DNA of 64,000 nucleotides from Lachnospiraceae bacterium (GCA_017540605.1 JAFYAS010000060.1:1-64000); one strand, 5' to 3'; counted from the first letter of the stretch, positions 35,491-44,445 are shown. Program-made: numbers and translations. Notes: generated by a model not told the origin, from the sequence alone.

Positions 35491-36168
35491 ATGAATTATC
35501 GTATCAATGTATTTGAGGTAAAGGGAAACGACAGTAATGTAAAGGCTTATGCCAATATTGCATTCGGAGAGTCGTTGGTGGTGAGGAATATTGCCATTGT
35601 AGAGAGAAAGGACGGAGAGGGACTTTTTGTTAATATGCCGTCGTACCGCAGTAATGAGGTGAACGAGCAAGGCAATCCTGTCTATAAGGATATCGCAAAT
35701 CCTGTCACAAAGGAGTTTTACAAGGAGCTTACCGACAACATCCTTGAGGCTTATGAGAAGCGTGCAGAGCTTGGTAAGGACGGGATGAAGGTAGGTGATG
35801 ACAGTGCGGAGCCTGTGTTCAATGTATCGTTAACACCGATTGACAGAGAGGGTAGCCATACCAAGGGACTTGCGAGGGTTTATATCGAAGACTCTTTTGT
35901 AATCCAGAATATCAGTGTGGTAGAAGGCAAGAACGGACTTTTTGTCTCAATGCCGGCTTATAAGACCAGCAGAGGAGACTATCAGGATATCGCCTTCCCT
36001 ATCACTAAGGATTTTCGTGAGAAGCTTTTTGGTGCAGTTCTTGATGCCTATAAGCAGGAGAAGGAGAAACCGAGAGAGAAAAGAGCAGCGGAGACTAAGG
36101 ACAAGGTACAATCAAAAGATGGCGAGTTTATCGAAGTCAGCGACAAGGATGATCTCCCTTTCAGATGA
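35491..36168 (+). CDS. Tandem SpoVG-domain protein
   Basis: The 225-residue protein contains two copies of the SpoVG fold. Each has the pattern of a first strand, then VVRNIAIVERKDGEGLFVNM or VIQNISVVEGKNGLFVSM, then a Pro-rich turn and DIA-PxTK. SpoVG is a small nucleic-acid-binding regulator in Firmicutes, normally a single domain of about 95 residues. The fused pair would mimic its dimer. The ATG at 35491 has GTGAGG before it. In this context it may regulate element or host genes. Confidence 0.8.
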   Translation: MNYRINVFEVKGNDSNVKAYANIAFGESLVVRNIAIVERKDGEGLFVNMPSYRSNEVNEQGNPVYKDIANPVTKEFYKELTDNILEAYEKRAELGKDGMKVGDDSAEPVFNVSLTPIDREGSHTKGLARVYIEDSFVIQNISVVEGKNGLFVSMPAYKTSRGDYQDIAFPITKDFREKLFGAVLDAYKQEKEKPREKRAAETKDKVQSKDGEFIEVSDKDDLPFR

Positions 36169-36191
36169 TAGACGCAGTAAATAAGGTTTTA

Positions 36192-36213
36192 CCGGGGCTG
36201 TTTATAGTCCCGG
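36192..36213 (+). promoter_or_regulatory. Hairpin before the DUF6674 gene
   Basis: CCGGGGCT and AGTCCCGG pair through 8 positions with one wobble and a 6-nt loop. It sits just upstream of AAAGGAGGA and may tune translation or readthrough. Confidence 0.4.
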
Positions 36214-36230
36214 AGAAAGGAGGATAAAAG

Positions 36231-37046
36231 TTGGATAGTGTAGAATCATTTTCAAAGGATAAGGATATTTCGGAGCTTTTGGAACTTCTTACACAGATGA
36301 AAGATCGTGACGGACTTGAAAATTTCAAAAATACGGTATCTTATGTGGATTCTCTTGAAGAGACGTTATCTGCTATGATGAAACAGATTGTGGATATGAG
36401 GGAGGAGATAAAGACAGTACATGAGCAGAACCAGTATCTTATGAGCAGGGCAGAGCGTGGAGTGAGGGATATCATGGTGGATCAGCTAAAAAAGGCTGAG
36501 GAGAAGGTGCAGGAGCTTCACAGCAGACTTGTAGAGGTTAAAAATAGCTTAAAGAGATTCGCATCCGATGCAGTCAAGAGTGCTAAGATGTTTGGAGGCA
36601 GGGCAATCTTGAAACTTGTGGATATCACCCATATAAAACAGGCACTTGTAGGTATCAGGGATAGGGCTGACCGTATGGCAGGGAGTATTGATTCCCTTTA
36701 TGATATGGTAGAGGGTTATAAAGCTAATGTTAAGCGTGAAGCAGAGCGTAGAGCGAAACCCTATGAGGGCAGAGAATCTGCGACCCATTATGATAGGGAT
36801 GATAATCAGTTAAGAGCCGTTGCAGAGGAACAAACCTTATATCAGCAGGATAAGAGCATTGGCTCTTATGAAGAGGAGATGCAAAGGTTCATGGATGCTA
36901 AAGTCAGAGAGGGTATGACTTATGAGTGTAATCAGGATGCTTATGAGGATTTTAAGGCTTACTATGACAAAAAGCTCAAGGCAGCGGGACAGGCTGGTAA
37001 GGGACAGACGGCTGTAAGTAGAGTGATGAAGAAAGACACGAGATGA
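36231..37046 (+). CDS. DUF6674-like coiled-coil protein
   Basis: The 271-residue protein starts at a TTG with AAAGGAGGA seven bases upstream. Residues 40-110 form a coiled coil (EETLSAMMKQIVDMREEIKT onward), followed by a helical bundle around ILKLVDITHIKQALVGIRDR and a charged tail. It resembles DUF6674 proteins common at the end of such transfer modules. No enzymatic motif is visible; it is the last gene before a strong terminator. Confidence 0.6.
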   Translation: MDSVESFSKDKDISELLELLTQMKDRDGLENFKNTVSYVDSLEETLSAMMKQIVDMREEIKTVHEQNQYLMSRAERGVRDIMVDQLKKAEEKVQELHSRLVEVKNSLKRFASDAVKSAKMFGGRAILKLVDITHIKQALVGIRDRADRMAGSIDSLYDMVEGYKANVKREAERRAKPYEGRESATHYDRDDNQLRAVAEEQTLYQQDKSIGSYEEEMQRFMDAKVREGMTYECNQDAYEDFKAYYDKKLKAAGQAGKGQTAVSRVMKKDTR

Positions 37047-37186
37047 TTCAATATTTCCTGATTTTAATTGTGCTTTTTGTTCTTCCAGTGTATAATATAT
37101 GTTTAGAGATGATTGGATGAAAATTGAGCTGTGACACGGGTCAGTGTAAAAAAATATAAGAATATTAACAGAATGCTTAGATTATG

Positions 37187-37227
37187 CAGTCGGTCAGATG
37201 TATATGCATCTGTTCCGGCTGTTTTTA
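37187..37227 (+). terminator. Terminator ending the transfer module
   Basis: CAGTCGG-TCAGATG (37187-37200) pairs with CATCTG-TT-CCGGCTG (37207-37221), followed by TTTTTAG. It marks the break between the conjugation genes and the accessory region. Confidence 0.7.
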
Positions 37228-37293
37228 GTTGAGTATATATTCTTAGAAAAGGTTATGTGTCGTAATATCTAAAAAAAACGGAGGTGGCAAACT

Positions 37294-37695
37294 ATGTATT
37301 TATCTATGCTTAGCAATGAAAAGAAGCACTTGTTTTTGAATCTTGAAATCTATATGTCTATGGTGGATGGGGAATTTTCTGAGAGTGAGAAGAGAATTAT
37401 TGATTCACATTGTTTGGAGATGCATATTGATAACAATAATTATGAGATGGATATACCACAGGATGAAGTTTTTAAGAGACTTCAGGAATCTCTTACATGT
37501 GAAGAACAAAGAATCGTATTTCTTGAACTTGTAGCGACTATCATGGCAGATGATAAATTCCATAAAGATGAGAAGAGACTTGTCGGGAGACTTGCGGATA
37601 TCTTCGACATTGATGAAAAAGGTGTTGAGGAAGCATTTTCAATTATTAATGATATGAAAAATGTTTATGAGAGGTGCTCGAATTATATTAAATAA
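37294..37695 (+). CDS. TerB-like helical protein
   Basis: The 133-residue acidic protein has the two-repeat helical pattern of TerB-family proteins: MVDGEFSESEKRIIDSHCLE and, later, MADDKFHKDEKRLVGRLADI, each with metal-binding acidic residues. TerB domains accompany stress, phage-defence and surface-associated systems. A clear CGGAGG precedes the ATG and the next gene follows after ten bases, so it likely works with the membrane protein downstream. Confidence 0.7.
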   Translation: MYLSMLSNEKKHLFLNLEIYMSMVDGEFSESEKRIIDSHCLEMHIDNNNYEMDIPQDEVFKRLQESLTCEEQRIVFLELVATIMADDKFHKDEKRLVGRLADIFDIDEKGVEEAFSIINDMKNVYERCSNYIK

Positions 37696-37707
37696 GGAGA
37701 ATGTGTG

Positions 37708-39609
37708 ATGGAACAACATAAACAAAAAGTAGAATTGATGCGCAAATATGCTAGTAAAATCTGTACTAGTTTTGTTTTCCATGTAGGTGATGATATACCA
37801 TCTAAGAAAATAGATAATGCAATTAAAAAATATGCGAATGGGCTAGATCGAGATACAGTAATTGGATTATACGATACAACAATTACGGGGAGTGGAAAGT
37901 CAGGATACATATTTACAGACACGAAAGTATATTATCTACAGACTTTAGAGAAGCCACAAAAGTTATGGTATGATGATATAGAATCTGTAGAAGTAACCAC
38001 AGATAAGGTTAAAGATTGTGACAATAAAATAATTTTTCATATGTATGATGGAATGACATTAGTGTGGACAGATTGCTTTGTTAACAAGAAACCTCTTCGA
38101 GATTTCTTCAAAGAAATGTTGAAAATAATAGCCTATACTCAAACTGACAACATTCCGGAGGCAATGTTTGATGAATCCAGAATGGAGGGGGCAATAGCTG
38201 GAGGAGTTGCTGCCGGAACATATGGTCAGGTTAATAAATCTTTTGAAGAAGAAAGGTTTCATGCTGCACAAGGACACGGCTTTGCAGCTGAAAGGGCTAA
38301 TACTCTATATGATAGAATTACTGGACATGATGCTAAGATAGTTGGTGATGATAACGTAAAAAATGGGGCGGACCGTATTGTTGACGGAGTGATGATACAA
38401 TCAAAATATTGTCAGACTGGCAATAAATGTATCAGTGAATGTTTTGATAAGGATGGCAATTTTAGATACTGGAATAATGGAAAACCAATGCAGATAGAAG
38501 TTCCTGCGGATAAGTATGATGCGGCGGTACAGGCAATGGAAGATAAAATTCGTCAGGGTAAGTTACCTGGTGTAACAGATCCAGAAGAAGCAAAGAATAT
38601 TGTTCGCAAGGGGCATTTTACATATGAACAGGCAAAGAATATAGCAAAAGCAGGAACAGTGGAATCATTAACTTATGATGCAGTAAATGGTGTGATAATT
38701 GCATCATCCGCTTTTGGGGTAACAGCTATTATTACTCTTGCTACGAATTTATGGAATGGGGAAGACTTTAATAAATCTTTAAAATTAGCCACATGTTCTG
38801 GTTTAAAAGTTGGAGGGACAGCTTTTATTACTACAATTTTAGCAGGACAATTATCAAAAGCTGGATTGAACAGTGCGTTAGTTGGAAGCTCAGAGGCGAT
38901 TGTTGCATTTATGGGTCCGAAGGCATCAGCTGTTTTAATTAATGCTTTTAGAAGTGGAAGTAATATATATGGTGCCGCTGCTATGAAGAGTGCTGCAAAG
39001 CTATTGCGAGGTAATGTTATTACTGCTGGTGTGACAGTGGTGGTTTTGTCTTCATTTGATGTTGCTAATATTTTTAGAGGAAGAATATCAGGAAAACAGT
39101 TATTTAAGAATCTTGCAAATACTGCCTCAACAGTAGGTGGAGGAACAGCAGGGTGGCTTGGGGGTGCAGCTGTTGGTTCAGCTATTCTTCCTGGAGTAGG
39201 TACGGTTGTTGGCGGCTTGATAGGCTCTATTGCAGCTGGTGCTGGTGCTGGTAAGTTGTCCGATACTGTCCTTGGTAGTTTTATCGAAGATGATGCTGAC
39301 GAAATGGTTAGAATAATTCAGAAAGTGTTTGAAGAGCTTGCTGTAGATTATCTTTTAACTCAAAAAGAAGCAGAAAAATCTGTTGATAGACTTGGTGAAA
39401 AATTGGATGGAAAAAAATTGAAGGATATGTTTGCAAGTACAGATAGAAAAAAATATGCCAGAAATCTTTTAATACCTATCATTGAAAATGAAACAAAAAA
39501 ACGTAAACATATTGCAAAAGTAAGCGATGAGCAACTAGCTTTGAGTCTTCGTGGTGTTTTAGAGGATATTTCAGATTATTTTGATTCGGATAAAGAATTG
39601 GCGTATTGA
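37708..39609 (+). CDS. Membrane protein with PH-like and nuclease-like regions
   Basis: The 633-residue protein has three parts. Residues 1-150 resemble a bacterial PH-like domain (GKSGYIFTDTKVYYLQ). Residues 185-300 hold NGADRIVDGVMIQSKYC, which has the Asp...Gln-x-Lys spacing of PD-(D/E)XK nucleases, plus a Cys pair in GNKCISECF. The remainder has several Gly/Ala-rich hydrophobic segments, including GGGTAGWLGGAAVGSAILPG, that probably insert in membranes. I know similar proteins only as uncharacterised accessory-region proteins. The nuclease idea is an inference from one motif. Confidence 0.55.
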   Translation: MEQHKQKVELMRKYASKICTSFVFHVGDDIPSKKIDNAIKKYANGLDRDTVIGLYDTTITGSGKSGYIFTDTKVYYLQTLEKPQKLWYDDIESVEVTTDKVKDCDNKIIFHMYDGMTLVWTDCFVNKKPLRDFFKEMLKIIAYTQTDNIPEAMFDESRMEGAIAGGVAAGTYGQVNKSFEEERFHAAQGHGFAAERANTLYDRITGHDAKIVGDDNVKNGADRIVDGVMIQSKYCQTGNKCISECFDKDGNFRYWNNGKPMQIEVPADKYDAAVQAMEDKIRQGKLPGVTDPEEAKNIVRKGHFTYEQAKNIAKAGTVESLTYDAVNGVIIASSAFGVTAIITLATNLWNGEDFNKSLKLATCSGLKVGGTAFITTILAGQLSKAGLNSALVGSSEAIVAFMGPKASAVLINAFRSGSNIYGAAAMKSAAKLLRGNVITAGVTVVVLSSFDVANIFRGRISGKQLFKNLANTASTVGGGTAGWLGGAAVGSAILPGVGTVVGGLIGSIAAGAGAGKLSDTVLGSFIEDDADEMVRIIQKVFEELAVDYLLTQKEAEKSVDRLGEKLDGKKLKDMFASTDRKKYARNLLIPIIENETKKRKHIAKVSDEQLALSLRGVLEDISDYFDSDKELAY

Positions 39610-39627
39610 ATATGGAGGAATTAAAAG

Positions 39628-39969
39628 GTGGAAAAAAAAGCTATAATAAAGAAAATGAAAGTGTATGCAACTTTTAAAGAAAAAGATATTGAAGAAAGAA
39701 TTACCGATGTTAAAGAGATGACATTTATAAACCTTCGTGATTGCCTGATTGGACTTGGTACAATACTAGAAGAAGATTTTGATTTGAATGTATATATTAT
39801 CAGTGTTCAAGCAGGAGTTGTGAACAAGAACAACGCAATTGTAGCTGTTAAGCTTAATGATAATAAACTGTATATGTTTGGATATGCTCGAGAGGGGCTT
39901 ATAAAACAACACACAGCTGAGAAAGCTATGGAAAAAATAGAAAAGAAGGTTTTAGAACACTATAAGTAA
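39628..39969 (+). CDS. Small uncharacterised protein
   Basis: The 113-residue product begins at a GTG with TGGAGGAA upstream, and follows the membrane protein by 18 bases. It has an alpha/beta pattern (VYIISVQAGVVNKNNAIVAV, then NKLYMFGYAREG) and no signal or membrane segment. I recognise no family. Its position suggests an immunity or accessory role to the preceding protein, which is speculative. Confidence 0.55.
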   Translation: MEKKAIIKKMKVYATFKEKDIEERITDVKEMTFINLRDCLIGLGTILEEDFDLNVYIISVQAGVVNKNNAIVAVKLNDNKLYMFGYAREGLIKQHTAEKAMEKIEKKVLEHYK

Positions 39970-40051
39970 GAGGGTATAAGTTAAGAGTTATGCCAGTGAT
40001 AATATAAGACTATGAATATATGCTGATTTGATAGATGTGGATGGTGAGAAG

Positions 40052-41071
40052 ATGGTCAATAGTCATTTTGTTCCTCAATTTATACTAAGGAATTTTTGTG
40101 CAGATGAGAAAATACAATATTACAATTTGGAGAATAAAAAGGCAGAGGAGAGATCCACAAGATCCGTCTTTTCAGAGAAGGGGTATTATCCGATTAATAT
40201 CGAAAAATCTCTTTGCCAAAAAATAGAGGTTCAATTTGCTAATATCCTTAATAAAAAGATTCTAAATGAGAATTATAGAATATCTTTAAATTCTAAGGAA
40301 ATTCTTATTTTAAAGAAATATCTTATAATAACGATGCTAAGGGTTAGAGATGATAATCTTGAACACAATATTTGGTATCACGAACTCAAGAGAAGTGGGA
40401 TAATAGTTGAGGACGATCTGGAAAAAGAATTCCTTAGCGGAGATTTTTACGAGAATATAAATAAGGTGCTTGAATGTGACGATTTAGATAAGTTGCTTGA
40501 TTTAGTTAAAAAAGGCGATAATCTAAATTTAGTGACTTTTATTAAAGATGCGGTTTATTCTTACAATGTTTTTGTAAGGTCAAATCATTCCAAAGAAGAT
40601 TTCTTAATACCTGATCGCGGATGGGCAGGTTATCGTGGACCGGTAGGTGTAAAAAAACTAAATGCTATGTTAAATATGCCAGTGTTTATGTTTGATCCGT
40701 ATGTGCAGATGATATGGTTTATGTCATCTCCGCAAGATTATGCGATTTATCCATTATCGAAGTCGTTGGCGTTGTTAGCTGTCAGTTCCGCATTTAAAAT
40801 ATGTTTGCCTGGTTCACCATACAAGTTTATATATCCCGATGAAGCTCCCTCTTTATCAGCGTGTCTAGGGTTTGGTAATGCCAATACTATAGCACTACCT
40901 GAAAATCGAATTAATAGAGATGGTACAAAGGAGTATAGATACCAGATTAAACAACTGACAAAGAAGGATATGGCTTTTTTGAATGGTGTATTGATAAAAA
41001 ATGCAGATAAGTATGTATGCTATGCTGATTTAGGTAGAGTAACATACAGTCTTAAAGAGAATAATACATAA
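40052..41071 (+). CDS. DUF4238 family protein
   Basis: The first residues after ATG 40052 (MVNSHFVPQFILRNFCADEK) carry the H-x-V/I-P-x-F/Y-L-x-x-F signature that defines DUF4238. At 339 residues it is about the usual length. A weak GGTGAG precedes the ATG, and a TTG at 40028 is a possible alternative start. The family is frequent in defence islands but its activity is unknown. It is followed by an intrinsic terminator. Confidence 0.75.
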   Translation: MVNSHFVPQFILRNFCADEKIQYYNLENKKAEERSTRSVFSEKGYYPINIEKSLCQKIEVQFANILNKKILNENYRISLNSKEILILKKYLIITMLRVRDDNLEHNIWYHELKRSGIIVEDDLEKEFLSGDFYENINKVLECDDLDKLLDLVKKGDNLNLVTFIKDAVYSYNVFVRSNHSKEDFLIPDRGWAGYRGPVGVKKLNAMLNMPVFMFDPYVQMIWFMSSPQDYAIYPLSKSLALLAVSSAFKICLPGSPYKFIYPDEAPSLSACLGFGNANTIALPENRINRDGTKEYRYQIKQLTKKDMAFLNGVLIKNADKYVCYADLGRVTYSLKENNT

Positions 41072-41116
41072 AAAATGTAAAGTTTATTAATAATGTTCGG
41101 GTGCAGTACATTACAT

Positions 41117-41147
41117 ATCCAGTCCTTCGGGGCTGGATAATTTTTTT
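41117..41147 (+). terminator. Terminator after the DUF4238 gene
   Basis: ATCCAGTCC and GGGCTGGAT pair with one wobble around a TTCG tetraloop, followed by AATTTTTTT. This is a textbook intrinsic terminator. Confidence 0.85.
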
Positions 41148-41149
41148 AC

Positions 41150-41178
41150 TTGACATGGCACGCAATGCGTGCTACGAT
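41150..41178 (+). promoter_or_regulatory. Promoter with a palindromic operator in its spacer
   Basis: TTGACA (41150-41155) and TACGAT (41173-41178) are separated by 17 bp. The spacer contains the perfect palindrome GCACGCA-A-TGCGTGC (41158-41172), which fills 15 of those 17 bases. A bound dimer would block polymerase, so the HTH protein encoded directly downstream is probably autoregulated. Confidence 0.75.
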
Positions 41179-41227
41179 AGAGACAGATAGAAAATTATAC
41201 GATGAAATCATCAGAAAGGAGGACATT

Positions 41228-41452
41228 ATGGCTACGGAAACAATGAATGAGATTAAGAAAATTCGTAAAGAGGCAGGCATGACACAGAAAGTCTTCAGTG
41301 AGTTCTTTGGAATACCTGTAAGGACTTTACAGGATTGGGAGGCAGGACTAAGGACACCACCTGATTATGTGGTGAGGCTTCTTCCCTACAAGCTTAACCT
41401 CGAATGGGATTATGAGAACAAGAAACCAAAGGATTTATCCGAAGAAAAGTGA
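41228..41452 (+). CDS. XRE/HigA-like HTH regulator
   Basis: The 74-residue protein has a helix-turn-helix at MTQKVFSEFFGIPVRTLQDW followed by EAGLRTPP, the pattern of XRE-type and antitoxin-type regulators. The ATG at 41228 has AAAGGAGG before it. A 15-bp palindrome in its promoter is the likely target. No toxin gene is adjacent, so it may be an orphan. Confidence 0.8.
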   Translation: MATETMNEIKKIRKEAGMTQKVFSEFFGIPVRTLQDWEAGLRTPPDYVVRLLPYKLNLEWDYENKKPKDLSEEK

Positions 41453-41606
41453 TATTGACAGAACGATGATGCACTCACAGAGGATTGGTCTTGTGTGAAT
41501 GTTAGTAATTACCGACAGTGAAACCTTTATAAAGCAATATATTAGGGGTGCGATGTCCGAATGTGAGCTGTGTATCCAATTTATTTATGGAAGGGCGGCG
41601 ATTTAT

Positions 41607-42725
41607 ATGAATGAGAATACTAATTTAAGGATTGTTCTGGCTATATTGGTTGTTGGATTGGCGTGGAGTGTATTTTCTCCCTTACCGGTAGTGGCGAAAG
41701 TGAGAAGCCATTTATCTGTAAAGAACAAAAAGTTATCGGTGGGTCAGGAATATACTTTGAAAATGAAAGGAATATCTGCTAAGGACAAGAAAAAGGGAAG
41801 AAAGGTCAGATGGAAAGTATCTAATAAATCCGTGATACTTATCAAAGGAAAGAAGGATTTTAGTATAACTCTACGGGCAAGAAAGACAGGGAATGTAAAG
41901 GTTACAGGCATTTATCGTGGGAAGAAATACACTTGTAAAATTAAAGTGAAAGATGATGGAGCCGGAGAGCAGAAGCCTAAAGAACAGACTGACACCAATG
42001 AAAATCAGTCGAATATACATATGAATGCGTCAGAGATAAACATGTATTTTATAAGTGATGTGGATAAAAAGCATTTATCAGAATCTGAAAAACATATTTA
42101 TAGCTATCAGTTTAAGGTAGAGGGAATAAAAAAGAGTACGGAAATTAAATGGAGTATTGAGAGTGACGAAAAGGTTAGCTGCTTTAAGGTAGACAACGGA
42201 AGAGTATATATGTGGAGGAGTCCGGGATATGAGGAAAATCATGAAGACGCATTTGTTGTGGCATCCTTGAGTGATGGTACATGGGTTAAAGCAAAATTGC
42301 ATGGATATTCAGAGCGGAATGAGGCTGTGAAGAATATCGTGAACGGATTTGTGAATGATAAGCTTACCTCTGATATGACAGAATATGAAAAACTCGATGC
42401 GATTGCCTCATATGTGTCATTGAATTATGAGTATCAGCTTTATCAGTCAGATTGGATTACGATGGCGCTTGGTGGAAGTGGAGATTGTTTCTCAAGCAGG
42501 TGCTTTGTCAGATATCTGTGTCAGGCAGCAGGGATTAAGGCGGTTATCTGTGTGGGAGAAGGCTTAGACGGCATGACTCTGGCAAAGGCAGATGGAAAGC
42601 TATATGTGGTTATGACCGGTTTTAGGGATGCTCAGCCAAGAAAGTATAGGGTATATGAGCCTACAGAGGAATCTTTGCAGAGTATAGTGTCGAGAAGTCA
42701 TATTGACCTTGCGTATTTCGATTAG
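41607..42725 (+). CDS. Secreted transglutaminase-like protein
   Basis: ATG 41607 follows GGAAGGG and opens a 372-residue protein with a signal peptide (hydrophobic residues 7-28, ending VVA). An immunoglobulin-like, lysine-rich region comes next (LSVGQEYTLKMKGISAKDKK). The C-terminal 130 residues resemble the transglutaminase-like fold: SGDCFSSRCFVRYLCQAAGI supplies the nucleophilic Cys and the family's GI motif. The usual later His is not obvious (YVVMTGFRDA), so it may be inactive as an enzyme. It would act outside the cell. Confidence 0.6.
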   Translation: MNENTNLRIVLAILVVGLAWSVFSPLPVVAKVRSHLSVKNKKLSVGQEYTLKMKGISAKDKKKGRKVRWKVSNKSVILIKGKKDFSITLRARKTGNVKVTGIYRGKKYTCKIKVKDDGAGEQKPKEQTDTNENQSNIHMNASEINMYFISDVDKKHLSESEKHIYSYQFKVEGIKKSTEIKWSIESDEKVSCFKVDNGRVYMWRSPGYEENHEDAFVVASLSDGTWVKAKLHGYSERNEAVKNIVNGFVNDKLTSDMTEYEKLDAIASYVSLNYEYQLYQSDWITMALGGSGDCFSSRCFVRYLCQAAGIKAVICVGEGLDGMTLAKADGKLYVVMTGFRDAQPRKYRVYEPTEESLQSIVSRSHIDLAYFD

Positions 42726-42781
42726 AGTTATGTTATGGTGCGTAAAATCGTTGGGATAATAACTTAGGCGGAGATTGAATT

Positions 42782-42982
42782 CTAGTCTTTGTGGTACTCG
42801 ATAATATCATCTATGCCACAATCAAACATTTCGCATAGTTGGTTAAGCGTGGTAAGAGTTATACTGCGATTATGCTTAAGGTTGTCTAGTGTACCACGGC
42901 TAAAATTATATTCATTTAGTAGTTTATACTGTGATATGTTCTTTTCTTTAAGAGTTTTCCATAAAGGATCAAAGGTTATCAT
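42782..42982 (-). CDS. Cro/C1-type HTH regulator
   Basis: The 66-residue protein is a single XRE/Cro domain: ISQYKLLNEYNFSRGTLDNL and ITLTTLNQLCEMFDCGIDDI follow the family's five-helix pattern. It is transcribed against its neighbours and has GGTGAG upstream. A short gap to the next rightward gene suggests it could control either direction. Confidence 0.8.
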   Translation of the reverse strand: MITFDPLWKTLKEKNISQYKLLNEYNFSRGTLDNLKHNRSITLTTLNQLCEMFDCGIDDIIEYHKD

Positions 42983-43121
42983 TCATGCTCACCGCCCTTT
43001 AATCATTCTAATAGAAGCGCAAAAAGGTGTATATTCCCAAAATGACGGGAATAATTATTGACGGATAAAACCTACATATTTTATAATTCTGATAGCAAAT
43101 AAAGTATGGAGGGGTGTTTGT

Positions 43122-43394
43122 ATGCTTGATCAGAAAACAAGGGAAGAGGTAAATAAAACAGTTAAGATTGTTAATGGAGAGAAGATAAATGAGGTATTCG
43201 GGAGTGATTGTGAGTTTGCTATTATGGGAATCATGACTGAAGCTATGCTTTGTGCAGGAATTAGAAAGGGCAGGATGATTGAGGCGTTATATTTTGCCGG
43301 AGAGGCGATAGATAAACTATCAGTGCAGGAGCTTCGTGATAGTTATATTGGTTTCATGTATAAGGGGAAAAAGAAGAGTAAGTTGGAAATTTGA
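43122..43394 (+). CDS. Small uncharacterised protein
   Basis: The 90-residue product starts at an ATG with ATGGAGGGG upstream. It is helical (CEFAIMGIMTEAMLCAGIRK, ALYFAGEAIDKLS) with a basic tail. No family is recognised. It lies just ahead of the WYL regulator and may share its transcript. Confidence 0.5.
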   Translation: MLDQKTREEVNKTVKIVNGEKINEVFGSDCEFAIMGIMTEAMLCAGIRKGRMIEALYFAGEAIDKLSVQELRDSYIGFMYKGKKKSKLEI

Positions 43395-43449
43395 AACTTG
43401 ACTGTGCGACTTGCAGGATTAAATGAGGTTTTCGAGGAGGTTGATATTA

Positions 43450-44445
43450 TTGTCAAAGGGCGAAAATCAGAAGCTTAAGCTTCTTTATCTGTTGGATATA
43501 TTGAATGAATATACAGATGATGAACACAACATCACAATGCAGGAGATAGTAAAGAGACTCTCTGATTGTGGTGTGAATGCCGAGAGGAAGGCTCTCTATA
43601 ACGATTTGGAGGAACTTCGGACATATGGGATTGATGTTATAGGGGAAAAGGATGGTTTAGGTTATAATTATCATATAGGTAATCGAAAATTTGAACTTGC
43701 GGAGTTGAAGCTGCTTGTAGATGCCGTGCAATCATCTAGATTTATCACGAAAGCAAAGTCTAAAGAATTGATAAAAAAGATTAACGGCTTGACGAGTAAA
43801 TACCATGCCGATGAGTTAAACCATCAGGTATATGTGGCAGGACGAGTCAAAACTATGAATGAGAGTATCTATTATAATGTCGATCTGATTCACACAGCTA
43901 TTTCCGCAGATGTAAAGATCAGGTTCAAATATTATATGTGGAACGAGAATAAAAAGCAGGTTTATAGACGGAACGGGGATTACTATAGTGTTTCACCGTG
44001 GGGATTGACATGGGATGATGAGAATTACTATCTTATCGGATACGACGATGAGTATAAGGCTATCCGATATTACCGGGTTGATAAAATGAAGAAGATACTC
44101 CTGTCTGACGAGAAGAGAGAGGGTAAGGGAAACTTTAAGTCAGTGGATATGGCTGTATATTCAAAAAAGAGATTTGGAATGTTTGATGGTGAAGAGATAG
44201 AGGTAGAGTTGCTCTGTGATAATGATATGGCAGGGGTTATAATAGACAGATTTGGAAGAAACACTCCATTTGTGAGACAAGACGAAGGACACTTTATTGC
44301 TCTTGTATCTGTGGCTGTCAGCATACAGTTTTTGGGATGGGTGATGTCACTGGGAGATGGTGTGAAGATTGTTGGACCGGATAGAGTGGTAGAGCAGATG
44401 CAGGATGAGGTTAGAAGACTTAATAAAGCTTATTTAGATGATTAA
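43450..44445 (+). CDS. WYL-domain transcriptional regulator
   Basis: The 331-residue protein has an N-terminal helix-turn-helix (KLLYLLDILNEYTDDEHNIT, then RKALYNDLEELRTYGID) and a WYL-type region (VSPWGLTWDDENYYLIGYDD, IRYYRVDKM). WYL regulators sense nucleic acid or nucleotide ligands and often control defence genes. I prefer the TTG start at 43450, since GAGGAGG lies nine bases before it; an ATG at 43423 has a poorer site. It stands just upstream of the phosphorothioation island and may regulate it. Confidence 0.85.
   Translation: MSKGENQKLKLLYLLDILNEYTDDEHNITMQEIVKRLSDCGVNAERKALYNDLEELRTYGIDVIGEKDGLGYNYHIGNRKFELAELKLLVDAVQSSRFITKAKSKELIKKINGLTSKYHADELNHQVYVAGRVKTMNESIYYNVDLIHTAISADVKIRFKYYMWNENKKQVYRRNGDYYSVSPWGLTWDDENYYLIGYDDEYKAIRYYRVDKMKKILLSDEKREGKGNFKSVDMAVYSKKRFGMFDGEEIEVELLCDNDMAGVIIDRFGRNTPFVRQDEGHFIALVSVAVSIQFLGWVMSLGDGVKIVGPDRVVEQMQDEVRRLNKAYLDD

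Larger units (their letters stand above)
2100..37250. mobile_element. Conjugative element backbone (Tn1549-like transfer genes)
   Basis: The region holds partition, relaxase, coupling, channel, wall hydrolase, helicase and sortase genes in one direction. Gene content (PcfB-like, VirD4, PrgI, VirB4, NlpC/P60, giant methylase-helicase, LPXTG adhesin) fits Gram-positive ICEs of the Tn1549 kind. Integrase and ends are outside the window, so ICE and plasmid cannot be told apart. Confidence 0.8.
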
